DNA of 64,000 bases, from NCBI RefSeq assembly GCF_001403875.1, contig NZ_LN884297.1, forward strand, positions 1-64,000. The letters are read 5' to 3'. Under the pieces are notes generated by a model, which worked only from the letters and a program-made list of their open reading frames with translations, was not told the origin of the DNA and did not search any database. The number at the start of each line of letters is the position of its first letter. The first letter of the stretch is position 1. This document shows positions 19,088-28,710 of the stretch, piece by piece. The DNA is from Paenibacillus ihumii. GTDB taxonomy: Bacteria; Bacillota; Bacilli; Paenibacillales; Paenibacillaceae. The translations under genes were made by a program, and so were the position numbers.

Positions 19088-19128
19088 GAAAAACGGCACA
19101 GCCGTCCAATTCAGGACGGCGCCGTTTT
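19088..19128 (-). terminator. hairpin terminator between mreB and mreC
   Basis: The minus strand has a long stem AAAACGGC(G)CCGTCC / GGACGGC..GCCGTTTT with a 6-nt loop, ending in a T run. Lying inside the mreBCD cluster, it could partially terminate and give more MreB than MreCD. Confidence 0.75.
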
Positions 19129-19169
19129 ATCATGAATAGTGCGTGTTCCCCCGGATCGCCTGCGCTGAA

Positions 19170-20201
19170 TTAGCGCTTGCGAAGGGCCGAACTGCTTCTT
19201 GATTTGAACAAATGGATATTATCGAGAGCTCTCCCCGTGCCGATGGCAACGCAATCAAGCGGATGCTCTGCTACGATGACAGGCATGCCCGTCTCTTTGG
19301 CCAGAAGCTTGTCGAGATTGCGCAGCAGCGCACCGCCGCCCGTCAATACAATGCCGCGATCCATAATATCGGCAGCCAGCTCCGGCGGACACTTCTCCAG
19401 CGTCACCTTCACCGCCTCCACGATCGCATTGACCGTATCGCCCAGCGCCTCGGTAATTTCATCGGAAGTGATGGAGATGGTTTTGGGCAGCCCGGTCACG
19501 AGGTCGCGGCCCCGGATCTCCATCGATTCCACCTGCTCGAGCGGAAGCGCCGAGCCGATATCCATCTTGAGCTGCTCCGACGTTCTCTCTCCGATCATAA
19601 GATTATATTGGCGCTTGATGTATTGAATGATAGATTCGTCCATATCATCGCCAGCTACGCGGGCGGACTTGCTGGTAACGATGCCTCCGAGCGAAATTAC
19701 AGCAACCTCCGTCGTACCGCCGCCGATATCTACGACCATGCTGCCGGTCGGCTCCCATACCGGAAGATCGGCGCCGATGGCCGCCGCGAACGGCTCTTCG
19801 ATCGTGTAGGCTTCACGCGCCCCAGCCTGCTTCGTAGCATCCTCAACCGCCCGCTGCTCAACGGCCGTAATGCCGGAAGGCACGCAGACCATGACGTTCG
19901 GATGGCGCTGAAACAAGGAACGCTGCTTCTGAGCCTGGCGAATAAAATATTTAATCATCGTCGCAGTCGTGTCGAAGTCGGCGATAACGCCGTCCTTCAT
20001 CGGACGGATGGCGCGGATGTTGCCCGGCGTTCTGCCGATCATTTTCTTAGCCGATTCCCCGACCGCTACAATGCTCTTATTGTCCGTATTTACCGCTACA
20101 ACTGACGGTTCTCTCACTATGATGCCTTTACCCCGAATATAAACGAGCGTATTCGCCGTGCCCAAATCAATCCCTAAGTCTTTCGTGAAACCACCTAACA
20201 T
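19170..20201 (-). CDS. mreB: actin-like cell shape protein MreB
   Basis: This 343-residue actin-fold ATPase has the phosphate-1 motif [10 protein letters not shown] (about 11-20) and the phosphate-2 motif [18 protein letters not shown]. It forms membrane-bound filaments that organise cell-wall elongation. GGAAAGGAAG precedes the ATG. It is the first of the mre genes and lies just after radC. Confidence 0.97.
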   Translation of the reverse strand: MLGGFTKDLGIDLGTANTLVYIRGKGIIVREPSVVAVNTDNKSIVAVGESAKKMIGRTPGNIRAIRPMKDGVIADFDTTATMIKYFIRQAQKQRSLFQRHPNVMVCVPSGITAVEQRAVEDATKQAGAREAYTIEEPFAAAIGADLPVWEPTGSMVVDIGGGTTEVAVISLGGIVTSKSARVAGDDMDESIIQYIKRQYNLMIGERTSEQLKMDIGSALPLEQVESMEIRGRDLVTGLPKTISITSDEITEALGDTVNAIVEAVKVTLEKCPPELAADIMDRGIVLTGGGALLRNLDKLLAKETGMPVIVAEHPLDCVAIGTGRALDNIHLFKSRSSSALRKR

Positions 20202-20240
20202 GCTGTAATCTTCCTTTCCTTCTGTATCTGGTCTATTATA

Positions 20241-20930
20241 TTACATCAAGCCTTGCTCCTTCAAACTTACGAACTCCCCGTCTCCGATCACAATATGATC
20301 CAGCACGTCGATGCCGATAATTTCACCGGCCTCGCATAAGCGCCGGGTCATCTGGACATCCTCCGGGCTTGGCGTCGGATCCCCGCTCGGATGGTTATGG
20401 GCACATACAACAGATGCGCTGCTGCATTTAATCGCCGCACGAAACACCTCTCGCGGGTGGACGATCGAGGAATTCAGGCTTCCGATCGAAAGCGTCTCCT
20501 GAGCAATGATATGATTTTTCGTATTTAAAAATAAACAGACAAAATGTTCCTTCTGCAAATAGCGCAGCTGTTCCATAAGAACATCCGCCGCATCGCGCGG
20601 ACTGCGGATGACCTGAACCTCGGGCAGCCGTGCTTTGGCCAGCCTTTGTCCAAGCTCGACTCCCGCCTTAAGCTGCACGGCCTTGGCCGGGCCGATGCCC
20701 TTCAGCTCCATCAGCTCGTCCAAACTGAGATCCACCAGATTGCGGATTCCGCCGATTCCGCTCAGAACACGCTGAGCCAAATGAATCGCCGATTCATCCC
20801 GGGTGCCCGTGCGGAATAAAATCGCCAGCAGCTCTGCATTGCTAAGCGAGCCGGCTCCGTATTGCATCATGCGTTCTCTAGGTCTTTCTTCAAAAGGCAT
20901 ATCGCGCAGCAGATATTGCGGCATATCCAT
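20241..20930 (-). CDS. radC: RadC-family JAB/MPN-domain protein
   Basis: This 229-residue protein has a helix-hairpin-helix part (about 45-80, LSLDELMELKGIGPAKAVQLKA) and a C-terminal MPN domain. The metal motif HNHPSGDPTPSPED is intact. The family was named RadC, but a direct DNA-repair role is not established. The location next to mreB is conserved in Firmicutes. GAGGGA precedes the ATG. Confidence 0.94.
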   Translation of the reverse strand: MDMPQYLLRDMPFEERPRERMMQYGAGSLSNAELLAILFRTGTRDESAIHLAQRVLSGIGGIRNLVDLSLDELMELKGIGPAKAVQLKAGVELGQRLAKARLPEVQVIRSPRDAADVLMEQLRYLQKEHFVCLFLNTKNHIIAQETLSIGSLNSSIVHPREVFRAAIKCSSASVVCAHNHPSGDPTPSPEDVQMTRRLCEAGEIIGIDVLDHIVIGDGEFVSLKEQGLM

Positions 20931-21100
20931 TCATATCCCTCGCTTCCGAATGATTAGGCGTTTATCCGGATAACCGGACGCCTGCAAAATTCATGGCGGA
21001 AGGATATGCTTTATCTCTTCCTCTTTGTTAAAACGTACATATGCAGTTATTTGTTACATCCAAATTCACTTCAGCCTTTGGCTCTATCCCGGATATTCGG

Positions 21101-21712
21101 TCACTTCAAAACCGGAATTCCGAAGCGGCCGAGCATTTCGCTGAGCAAGGACAGCGGCAGGCCGACAACATTGAAATAGCAGCCTTCAATTCCCGTGACG
21201 AATATGGCCCCGAGCCCTTGGATCGCATAAGCTCCCGCTTTATCCAGTCCCTCTCCGGTTCTGGCGTAAGCGGCGATCTCTTCCTCGGCCGCCGGCCTCA
21301 TTGTGACGATCGTGCGGCGATATTCAGCTTCCGCCCTTCCCGTGCCTGCATCGATGCAGGCTACAGCGGTCAGGACCTGGTGGCTCCGTCCCTGCAAGGC
21401 GCGGAGCATGGAGGCCGCCTCACCTTCATTCTTGGGCTTGCCAAGCACCTGCCCGTCCAGGACGACGATCGTATCACTGCCGATGATAACGGCATTGCGC
21501 GATTCCGAATCCAACGCTGCATGAACGGCCTTCGCTTTGCGCAGCGCCAGCTCCAGGACGACCTGCTCCGGCGCCCACTCGCTGGGCACAGCTTCATCTG
21601 CTTTGCTCGGAACAACCTCAAACGGGATATGTAGAGTGGCCAGCAATTCCCGTCTGCGCGGCGATGTCGAGGCCAAGATAACATGTCGTGGCGATGATGC
21701 TGCAAGTTCCAA
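21101..21712 (-). CDS. maf: Maf nucleotide pyrophosphatase
   Basis: This 203-residue protein has the Maf signature LASTSPRRRELL near the N-terminus and the KADE and GSDTIV motifs. Maf proteins hydrolyse canonical or modified dTTP/UTP and influence septum formation. I chose TTG at 21712 because AAAGGAG lies 9 nt upstream and this gives the usual family length. An earlier GTG (21781) would add 23 residues and has no clear ribosome-binding site. Confidence 0.93.
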   Translation of the reverse strand: MELAASSPRHVILASTSPRRRELLATLHIPFEVVPSKADEAVPSEWAPEQVVLELALRKAKAVHAALDSESRNAVIIGSDTIVVLDGQVLGKPKNEGEAASMLRALQGRSHQVLTAVACIDAGTGRAEAEYRRTIVTMRPAAEEEIAAYARTGEGLDKAGAYAIQGLGAIFVTGIEGCYFNVVGLPLSLLSEMLGRFGIPVLK

Positions 21713-21829
21713 GGCAGGATTCTCCTTTACTCTTCGTTCCGGCGGGTTGACAGAGCTGTTAACCTCGCCATTTTTTGACACTTTGGCACTTCATTATTAT
21801 AAGGTTAATTGAACGGCAATACAAACATA

Positions 21830-21868
21830 AAAAAGGCAGGGGGAACTATTTCCAATTCCCTGCCTTTT
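21830..21868 (-). terminator. terminator after the SPOR-domain gene
   Basis: A near-perfect inverted repeat, AAAAGGCAGGG / CCCTGCCTTTT, is flanked by A/T runs on both sides. It follows the SPOR gene stop by 10 bp and may act in both directions. Confidence 0.8.
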
Positions 21869-21878
21869 CAAGCATCCT

Positions 21879-22997
21879 TCAGCCCTCGTTCGCCCTCAGA
21901 ATTTTCTGTTCAGCCAGAATGAATCGCATCATTTCGTTCTGGACCTCCCAGAGCATCGTCTGCTCTCCCTTCTCGTTGAACTCCTCCATCGCCTCGACCG
22001 CGCCGTTCATCGCCTTCTCCATTTCCTTCGCTTCAGCTTCCCCGGCAGCCGCCAGCTTTCCGCGAATGGCCGCGGCGCTCTTGGTCCACAGCTGATGGCT
22101 CTCCCTGAGCTGAGCGATTTCCTCGGGGCTTTGGCGCGAGGGCGAGGCTTCCCCCAGCAGGGCTGCCGAGGAAGAACTGAGCATATAGGCCAGATCCGCG
22201 CTCTGCGCCAAATACTGCTGCAGGGATTCCGCGTCTCCGTTGTATGCGACGGCAGCCGATTCGGGCAAGGATATCTCGTGCAGAATCAGATGCACGCCCC
22301 CGGTCTTCAGCCGGCCGCTGAGCAATTTTGCTTCTTCGCGGTCAGGCGAGACTCCCGCATATACCCGCTTCTCATCCACGGTATCCCGAGCTGCGGCTAT
22401 GCCGGAGGCACGCAGCTGCTCCTGGGCCAGCTCTACACCCTCCGCCGTGCTGAATACGCCGTATTGCAGAAAATGATAGCTTTGCGACGGCAGGACGACG
22501 TATACGAGGGGCGCCTGCTCCTCCGTCACTGCACTGCCCAGCACGGGAATATCCGCCGCTTCCCCGGCAGCCTCCTGCTTGGGTACGCCGATCCCCGGTA
22601 TGGGGATCGTGATATCCTGATTAAACATCGATAGAACGACAAAGCCGAAAAGCGCTCCTGTAAGGATGGCCCCGGTCAATGAGCCCGCAACCTTCCACCA
22701 GGACGTTCCCGTTCTGCGAATATAGTAATCTCCTCCGCCTCCCGGCTCCATATGCTCTGGAAATACCGCCACTCCCGTTCCGGTATGATCCGTAAAAGGG
22801 TCTCCCCAATAATCCCCCGTCTCCACCGCCCGGTAGGTTACGGGGCCTTCCACCGAGTCCCCGTACGCGCTCCCGGGCGAATGATCATTTCCATGAGCAG
22901 GGGATAATCCCCCCCTATGCTGATCTCTTGTCTCCTCCGTATTCCGGGCTTTCCGGCCCTGGTCATCGAACCGGAATGTCATCTTCGCCTTGTTCAC
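21879..22997 (-). CDS. SPOR-domain membrane protein
   Basis: The 372-residue bitopic protein has a charged cytoplasmic region (1-100), one membrane helix (about 104-124) and an extracytoplasmic part. The latter contains a SPOR-like repeat (about 165-243, VYVVLPSQSYHFLQYGVFS) and a helical Glu/Ala-rich tail. SPOR domains bind denuded glycan strands at division sites or the spore septum. I chose GTG at 22997 because AAGGAG lies 10 nt upstream; GTG 23006 would abut the site, and ATG 22982 is an alternative. Its precise role is unknown. A link to division or sporulation is inferred from its place between murC and maf. Confidence 0.75.
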   Translation of the reverse strand: MNKAKMTFRFDDQGRKARNTEETRDQHRGGLSPAHGNDHSPGSAYGDSVEGPVTYRAVETGDYWGDPFTDHTGTGVAVFPEHMEPGGGGDYYIRRTGTSWWKVAGSLTGAILTGALFGFVVLSMFNQDITIPIPGIGVPKQEAAGEAADIPVLGSAVTEEQAPLVYVVLPSQSYHFLQYGVFSTAEGVELAQEQLRASGIAAARDTVDEKRVYAGVSPDREEAKLLSGRLKTGGVHLILHEISLPESAAVAYNGDAESLQQYLAQSADLAYMLSSSSAALLGEASPSRQSPEEIAQLRESHQLWTKSAAAIRGKLAAAGEAEAKEMEKAMNGAVEAMEEFNEKGEQTMLWEVQNEMMRFILAEQKILRANEG

Positions 22998-23080
22998 GAT
23001 CCGCACGCTCCTTGTCCTCTCTTCTACCGTTACAATATGAATATTTGCGAGAATATAGACCAGTTCATTTGAGCAGGGAC

Positions 23081-23108
23081 TTTACAATTCAAAGGAACTC
23101 TGTATAAT
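23081..23108 (+). promoter_or_regulatory. promoter of the ykoFEDC operon
   Basis: -35 TTTACA (23081-23086), a 16-bp spacer and a perfect -10 TATAAT (23103-23108). It lies about 35 bp upstream of the TPP aptamer. Confidence 0.75.
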
Positions 23109-23139
23109 GGGAACCATTGACAACAACCGCATATCTGAA

Positions 23140-23240
23140 AATGCACTAGGGGTGCCTTTGCTGGCTGAGAGATCGTTCCGACGAGGAACGGTTAACCCTT
23201 TTCACCCGATCTAGATCATACTAGCGTGGGGAAGTGCGGG
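23140..23240 (+). promoter_or_regulatory. TPP riboswitch (THI element)
   Basis: The conserved THI-box pieces are present in order: AGGGGTGCC (23148-23156), GGCTGAGA (23163-23170), AACCCTTT (23194-23201), ACCCGATCTAGATCATACTA (23203-23222) and GCGTGGGGAA (23224-23233). A variable hairpin lies between GAGA and AACCC. Such elements bind thiamine pyrophosphate and switch off downstream thiamine genes. Confidence 0.96.
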
Positions 23241-23307
23241 GAAACGATAAATGCGCTCTGCGCCTGCTTGTATATTCTAAAGCGGTCAAGGCCTGTATCG
23301 ATATAAC

Positions 23308-23332
23308 TGCACTCTTCGGGTGCGGTTTTTTT
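23308..23332 (+). terminator. riboswitch expression-platform terminator
   Basis: The stem GCACTC / GGGTGC with a TTC loop is followed by seven T. It lies between the TPP aptamer and ykoF, so TPP binding most likely stabilises this terminator and stops transcription. Confidence 0.85.
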
Positions 23333-23385
23333 GTCGTTCATTGCATTTATGCATTTATGAAATTACCCAAGGGAGGAATAGTATC

Positions 23386-24021
23386 ATGAGCAATTCTATT
23401 AACAATCACCCAGTTCCCGCAGCGTGCGGCAGCAGCCGGATCGTCGGCTGCCGCTTCTCGCTATTTCCGATGAGCGACCGGTTCGTGCCGATCATTCTGG
23501 GAGCGCTGGAGAAGACCGATACGTCCAAGGTATGGATTCAAAGCGATGACGTCAGCACCTGCGTGCGGGGCCGTCATGAGCATGTATTCGATGTGGTCCA
23601 ATCCATATTTCTTCAAGCGGCAACAAGCGGCGAGCACGTCGTGCTTAGCGCCACCTTCTCCGTCGGCTGCCCGGGAGACACGGAGGGCGACGCCTTCATG
23701 TCCGAGGATGACGTCCGCCTGAATAAGGGGAACGGAGCGGCCGTGGATACCGCCGTCCAATTCGCGCTCTACCCGATGGGTGTGGCGAACTACATGGATG
23801 TCATCTATGATGCGGTAAAAGCCGCTGAAGCCGAGGGAACCTTCACCGGCGGCATTCATTATGCCAGCCGCTTGGACGGCGACGTCCGCCAGGTATTCCG
23901 TTCGCTTGAGAATGCTTTTGTCGCTTCGAGCGCAAAGGCTTCCCATCTCGTCATGACGACTACGATTTCCTGCAACAGCCCGTCCGCCAAACCGGACCAT
24001 GCGCAAAGGAAGGGGGAATAA
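23386..24021 (+). CDS. ykoF: YkoF-family thiamine/HMP-binding protein
   Basis: The 211-residue protein has two ferredoxin-like repeats (about 14-90 and 120-200, each with a GCRFSLFP- or VQFALYPMG-type start). YkoF of Bacillus is a soluble protein that binds thiamine and is encoded with the transporter YkoEDC. GGGAGGAAT precedes the ATG at 23386. It is the first gene after the TPP riboswitch and lies 2 bp before ykoE. Confidence 0.93.
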   Translation: MSNSINNHPVPAACGSSRIVGCRFSLFPMSDRFVPIILGALEKTDTSKVWIQSDDVSTCVRGRHEHVFDVVQSIFLQAATSGEHVVLSATFSVGCPGDTEGDAFMSEDDVRLNKGNGAAVDTAVQFALYPMGVANYMDVIYDAVKAAEAEGTFTGGIHYASRLDGDVRQVFRSLENAFVASSAKASHLVMTTTISCNSPSAKPDHAQRKGE

Positions 24022-24023
24022 CG

Positions 24024-24623
24024 ATGGCATCCTGGAAGCTTCGCGATATTATCGTTCTTAGCTCGCTGTCCGTCGTATTTGCTGTCGTCTACCTGATTTT
24101 TCTCCAGGTTGGCAACGTACTCGTCGGCTTTATGGGGCCGATGGGGTATGAGGTCATCTTTGGGATTTGGTTTATCGTGTCGGTTATTGCAGCCTACATT
24201 TTGCGCAAGCCGGGAGCCGCCCTGCTGTCCGAGACGATCGCCGGAACGATCGAGGTGCTGATCGGCAACGTCACCGGCCCGATCCTCATCCTTTCGGCCT
24301 TTATCCAAGGCCTTGGCGCGGAAGCGGCGTTTGCCGCCGTAAGATATCGTTACTACAATACGCCAGTGCTGATGGGAGCAGGGGTAGGCGCCGCCGTATT
24401 CAGCTTCGCCTGGGGCTACTTCCAGTCCGGATTCGCCGCTTTATCCACAGGGCTTGTCCTTGCGATGTTCATTGTGCGCGTGATTAGCGGAGCGGTGATC
24501 GCCGGTCTTCTCGGAAAATGGATTTCCGACGCGCTGGCGCGCACCGGCGTATTAAGAAGCTTCCCCATCGGAAAAGCCGCAGCCCAGGCTGCGCATCAAA
24601 AACAATCTTCGGTGAAGCTGTAA
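24024..24623 (+). CDS. ykoE: ECF transporter S component YkoE
   Basis: The 199-residue membrane protein has about five or six hydrophobic helices and the S-component contact region typical of energy-coupling-factor transporters. YkoE is the substrate-binding membrane part for hydroxymethylpyrimidine or thiamine, inferred from TPP riboswitch control. Its stop overlaps the ykoD start by one base (TAATG). Confidence 0.92.
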   Translation: MASWKLRDIIVLSSLSVVFAVVYLIFLQVGNVLVGFMGPMGYEVIFGIWFIVSVIAAYILRKPGAALLSETIAGTIEVLIGNVTGPILILSAFIQGLGAEAAFAAVRYRYYNTPVLMGAGVGAAVFSFAWGYFQSGFAALSTGLVLAMFIVRVISGAVIAGLLGKWISDALARTGVLRSFPIGKAAAQAAHQKQSSVKL

Positions 24624-26449
24624 TGAATACAGGGCTCCTCAATCAGAAATCGGTGGATCATAGGACGGTCGTTTTGGAGACGAAGGATCTGTCGCTGGCT
24701 TTTGCAGAGGAGGGCGGAGAACCCGTCTTCTCCTCCATCTCCCTGCGTCTCCGTGAAGGAGACTTAATGCTGCTTCTCGGCCCCGGCGGCTGCGGGAAGA
24801 GCTCCTTGGCCCTTTGCTTAAACCGGGTGTATCCCTCGGCCATCGATAGCGTAGTGAAAGGCGGCGTTTACTTGCATGGACAATCTTTGGAGGGGCAGGA
24901 TCCCGGAGCAATTGCCCAGCAGGTAGGAATCGTATTTCAAGATGTGGACAGCCAGTTCTGCATGCTGAAGGTGGAGGAGGAGCTTGCCTTTTGCCTGGAG
25001 AATATCGGATATCCCAGAGAGCAAATCGACGCAAAAATAGACGAAGCCCTGCAGCTCGTCCATTTAACCAGCTGGCGGAATGCATATATCCATGCCTTAT
25101 CCGGGGGAATGAAGCAGCGGCTGGCGCTGGCCTGTGCCCTGGCTTTAAACCCGGAGGTGCTTATTCTCGACGAGCCGACCTCCAATCTGGATCCGGAAGC
25201 CTGCTGGGAATTGTCGGCCCTCATAGACTCTATACGCAAGCAGCGGCAAATGAGCATCCTGCTTATTGAGCACCAACTGGATGCCTGGATGCCCTACGTA
25301 AACCGCCTGGCCATTATGGGGAGCGAGGGCAGGCTGATTTACGAGGGAGAGCCCAGGGCTTACTTCGCCAATTTCAAAGAGGAAGCCCGGCGATTGGGAA
25401 TTTGGATGCCGGGTGCTGTCCGGCTCCATGATCAGCTGCAATTGGAGAACAAGCCTTCTTGGCAGCCGATAACCCGGGAGGAGCTTGCCGAGCTGTGGCT
25501 GAATGAACCCGATTCTGCCAAAAGAGCGGTGCTGCAGCAGCTGGAGCAGGCTGAAGCCAGCCGGACAGCACAGCAGGATCCCCGCAGAAGCGATACAGAC
25601 GGCACGGAACGCAGAGGCGGTATGGGTCATACGGGCGATACAGGTGATACAGACCATCTGATGCATATCGACAACCTCTCCTTTGAGCGAAGCGAAGGAA
25701 AGATCATTCTGGATCGGCTGTCGCTGTCGATCCCGGCCGGACAGTTCATCGCGCTTGTCGGACCGAACGGTGCGGGCAAATCCACCTTCGCTGCGCTCTT
25801 GTCGGGCATACTAGAGCCCTCGGCGGGAAGGATCTCCCTCGCAGGCAAAGCCCTGTCCGAATGGCCGGAGAGAGAGCTGCGAAAGCGGATTGGACTCATC
25901 TTCCAGCATCCCGAGCACCAATTCGTGACGGATACTGTCTACGATGAGCTCGCCTTCGGCTTGCGGCTGCAGAAGCTGCCTGAAGATGCCGTGGAGGAGC
26001 GGGTTCATTCGCTGCTTGAGCAGTATCGCCTGCTGCACCGCCGGAATTTCAGCCCCTTTGCCTTGAGCCAGGGCCAGAAGCGCCGCTTGAGCGTTGCCGC
26101 CATGCTGTCCGACGAGCAGCAGGTACTGATCTGTGACGAGCCGACGTTCGGGCAGGACGCCTACTCTGCCCTGGAGCTGATGAAATCGCTGCGCGCCCGG
26201 GTGGACCGCGGGCTTACCGTCATCATGATCACTCATGATATGGAGCTCGTCCAGCAATTTGCCGATCGGGTCGTCGTTCTGGGCCACGGAACCATTCAGT
26301 GGGACGGCCCCCCCGAAGATCTGTGGAATTGGCCGGAGAACGACCTGCTGGATCACAAGCTCATTCCTCCGCTTTCGGCTCAGTTGAGAAATAAGCTGAA
26401 AGCAGCGCTTCAAGAAAAACAGGAGGCTCACAAGGAGGTGCTCCTATGA
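24623..26449 (+). CDS. ykoD: ECF transporter duplicated ATPase YkoD
   Basis: The 608-residue protein holds two ABC ATPase domains. The first (about 15-255) has Walker A GPGGCGKSS, signature LSGGMKQRL and Walker B VLILDEPTSNLD. The second (about 350-590) has GPNGAGKST, LSQGQKRRL and VLICDEPTFGQD. A hydrophilic His/Asp/Thr-rich linker joins them. It powers uptake with the transmembrane protein YkoC. ATG at 24623 is coupled to the ykoE stop; longer N-terminal extensions run into ykoE and were rejected. Confidence 0.95.
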   Translation: MNTGLLNQKSVDHRTVVLETKDLSLAFAEEGGEPVFSSISLRLREGDLMLLLGPGGCGKSSLALCLNRVYPSAIDSVVKGGVYLHGQSLEGQDPGAIAQQVGIVFQDVDSQFCMLKVEEELAFCLENIGYPREQIDAKIDEALQLVHLTSWRNAYIHALSGGMKQRLALACALALNPEVLILDEPTSNLDPEACWELSALIDSIRKQRQMSILLIEHQLDAWMPYVNRLAIMGSEGRLIYEGEPRAYFANFKEEARRLGIWMPGAVRLHDQLQLENKPSWQPITREELAELWLNEPDSAKRAVLQQLEQAEASRTAQQDPRRSDTDGTERRGGMGHTGDTGDTDHLMHIDNLSFERSEGKIILDRLSLSIPAGQFIALVGPNGAGKSTFAALLSGILEPSAGRISLAGKALSEWPERELRKRIGLIFQHPEHQFVTDTVYDELAFGLRLQKLPEDAVEERVHSLLEQYRLLHRRNFSPFALSQGQKRRLSVAAMLSDEQQVLICDEPTFGQDAYSALELMKSLRARVDRGLTVIMITHDMELVQQFADRVVVLGHGTIQWDGPPEDLWNWPENDLLDHKLIPPLSAQLRNKLKAALQEKQEAHKEVLL

Positions 26450-27255
26450 AAACATCTCATGCATGGGGCGGGTTATTGAATGAAATGAACCCCTCGATTA
26501 AGGGGCTCACCGTCATTCTGGGGGTAATCCTGCTTTCACTTGCTTTCGATCCGGTGACCGTTTCCATCAGCTTGATTTATGTGCTCTCGGTCACCGCGTT
26601 ATTCGGACGTATTTCCTGGCGCAGATGGCTGCTTCTGTTCGTCCCCTTCTTCATTATGGCCATCGGCTATTTCTGGACGGCGGCTCTTTTTCCGCGCTCC
26701 GATCTGCCCCAGGACTCCCCGCTGATTTTTTCATGGGGGCCGCTGAAGATGACGGAGGCCGGATTCAGCCTCGCCCTTTCGCTTGCCCTGCGCACCTTGA
26801 TGTTCTCGGCGCTCTCGCTCATGTTCGTCTTGACGACCGAGCCCGTCAAGTTCATGTTCAGTCTCATGCAGCAATGCAAGCTTCCGCCGAAGCTGGCGTA
26901 TGGCATCTTGGCCGGCTTCCGCTTCCTCCCCCTGTTTCGCGAGGAGCTGCGCATTATGCAGCAGGCTCACCGGATGCGGGGCATATGGCGCGAGAAGCGC
27001 AATATCCGTTCGATGCTTCATGCCTTCAAGCGGTACAGCATTCCGCTCCTGGCGAGCGCGATTCGCAAATCGGAACGCGTGGCTGTAGCTATGGTATCCC
27101 GCGGCTTCACGGGCGGCAAGCGCGATTTCTACTGCCAGTTAAAAATCCGGCCGCGGGACTGGATGTTTATGGGGATCGTGCTGTCCGGCATCGCGCTGGG
27201 TTATGCCGTATCCTTTGCGTTGGGCACCTTGACGTGGTATGGGGGGCAGCTATAG
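26446..27255 (+). CDS. ykoC: ECF transporter transmembrane protein YkoC
   Basis: This 269-residue T component (CbiQ family) has about six membrane segments. The cytoplasmic coupling-helix region carries the Ala-Arg-Gly type motif MVSRGFTGGKR near 213-223, which docks on the ATPases. It overlaps ykoD by 4 bp and is the last gene of the operon. Confidence 0.93.
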   Translation: MKTSHAWGGLLNEMNPSIKGLTVILGVILLSLAFDPVTVSISLIYVLSVTALFGRISWRRWLLLFVPFFIMAIGYFWTAALFPRSDLPQDSPLIFSWGPLKMTEAGFSLALSLALRTLMFSALSLMFVLTTEPVKFMFSLMQQCKLPPKLAYGILAGFRFLPLFREELRIMQQAHRMRGIWREKRNIRSMLHAFKRYSIPLLASAIRKSERVAVAMVSRGFTGGKRDFYCQLKIRPRDWMFMGIVLSGIALGYAVSFALGTLTWYGGQL

Positions 27256-27266
27256 AAATCTATATA

Positions 27267-27317
27267 AAAGGAGCTGTTCCCTCGCAGAGGCATCTCTGCG
27301 CAGGGGACAGCTCCTTT
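27267..27317. terminator. bidirectional terminator between ykoC and murC
   Basis: A 51-bp inverted repeat has outer stem AAAGGAGCTGT / ACAGCTCCTTT and inner stem GCAGAG / CTCTGC. It is flanked by A-rich sequence on one side and ends in TTT on the other. It sits between two convergent transcription units and likely ends both. Confidence 0.8.
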
Positions 27318-27327
27318 ACCGCTTGCT

Positions 27328-28710
27328 CTAGGCCAAGCTCTTTGCGAGCTCATGCCCAACCTTCCAAATATCACCGGCGCCCATCGTAATGACCAGGTCG
27401 CCAGACTGCAGCCTTCCTTGCAAATCCTCGAGAACATCCTGCTTCGTCGGCAGATATCTCGCTCCCGCATTGCTATTGACTTTAATCAGCTCTACCAGCT
27501 TCGAGGAATTGACACCTTCGATCTGCTTCTCCCCGGCAGGCGAGTAAATATCCGTAATGATCACTTCATCAGCCCCGCCAAATGCCCGGCTGAATGCATC
27601 CAGTAGAAAAAAGGTTCGCGAATACCGCTGCGGCTGGAACACAGCAATGATTCGTTTGCCGGTCGCCTTGGCAGCAGCAATCGTCGCTTCGATCTCCGTC
27701 GGATGGTGGGCATAATCATCGATGACGAGAATGCCCCGGCTCTCGCCAAGCACCTGAAATCTGCGCTTGGCACCATGAAAATGCTTAATGCCAGCGGCAA
27801 TGTCCGCGAACGGGATGCCCGCCTCAAGACAAGCAATGACCGTGGCCATAGCATTGTAGACATTATGCCGCCCGGGAACTGAAAGTTGAATTTGGCCCAG
27901 CGGCTCCCCGCCGCGTTTCATCGTGAACGTGACCTTCCGATCCCCCAGCTCGATATCCGCCGCCGTATAATCGCAAGCTGTCTCGATGCCGTAAGTAACG
28001 ACCTCGCACTGCAGCTTGGGCAGCAAATCGCGAACGTTCCGGTCATCCCCGGAGACGATCGCTTTGCCTCCCGGCTTGATCTGATTCAGGAACTGCACGT
28101 AGGCCTCCTTCAGCCTGCCGAAGTCACCGCCGTAGTTCTCCAAATGATCCGCCTCGATATTCGTAACTATGCCAAGGGAAGGATGGTACTGCAGGAAGGA
28201 GCCGTCGCTCTCGTCCGCCTCCGCTACGACGCATTTGCCCTGCCCCGCTTTGGCGTTCGTGCCGATGTCCATAATCTCGCCGCCGATAATATAGGTAGGA
28301 TCCGTTCCACACTGCTCCATAACGAGGGCGATCATGGAGGAGGTCGTCGTTTTGCCATGCGCTCCCGCAACAGCAACGCCCGTGCGCTCGTTCAGCAGTC
28401 TTGCCAGCATTTGCGAGCGGTGAAGAACCGGAATTCCCTGCTCCTCCGCTTCCACCCGTTCGACATTGTCCTTCGGCAGCGCCGTAGAATATACGACCAA
28501 ATCGGCCCCATGCACCTGTTCCTTGGTATGTCCAATATAAATTTTAGCCCCTTGGGCCGCCAGCTTCTCGGTCAGCTCCTGGGAAGCGACGTCCGATCCG
28601 GTTACGGTGTAGCCCATTTCCAGCATAACGCGGGCAATAGCACTCATTCCATAGCCACCGATCCCGATAAAATGTACATGTTGTTCTGTTGTATTCAACA
28701 ATATGGTCAC
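27328..28710 (-). CDS. murC: UDP-N-acetylmuramate-L-alanine ligase
   Basis: The 460-residue Mur ligase adds L-Ala to UDP-MurNAc, the first peptide step of peptidoglycan synthesis. The N-terminal Rossmann domain starts [14 protein letters not shown], the ATP loop is [11 protein letters not shown] (about 110-120), and the C-terminal [15 protein letters not shown] motif ([14 protein letters not shown]) is present. It overlaps folC by 4 bp (GTGA). Confidence 0.97.
   Translation of the reverse strand: MTILLNTTEQHVHFIGIGGYGMSAIARVMLEMGYTVTGSDVASQELTEKLAAQGAKIYIGHTKEQVHGADLVVYSTALPKDNVERVEAEEQGIPVLHRSQMLARLLNERTGVAVAGAHGKTTTSSMIALVMEQCGTDPTYIIGGEIMDIGTNAKAGQGKCVVAEADESDGSFLQYHPSLGIVTNIEADHLENYGGDFGRLKEAYVQFLNQIKPGGKAIVSGDDRNVRDLLPKLQCEVVTYGIETACDYTAADIELGDRKVTFTMKRGGEPLGQIQLSVPGRHNVYNAMATVIACLEAGIPFADIAAGIKHFHGAKRRFQVLGESRGILVIDDYAHHPTEIEATIAAAKATGKRIIAVFQPQRYSRTFFLLDAFSRAFGGADEVIITDIYSPAGEKQIEGVNSSKLVELIKVNSNAGARYLPTKQDVLEDLQGRLQSGDLVITMGAGDIWKVGHELAKSLA

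Noticed and set aside
19212..20105. 297-codon frame antisense to mreB
   Set aside because: It is opposite a highly conserved gene, and its composition fits a reverse-strand shadow.
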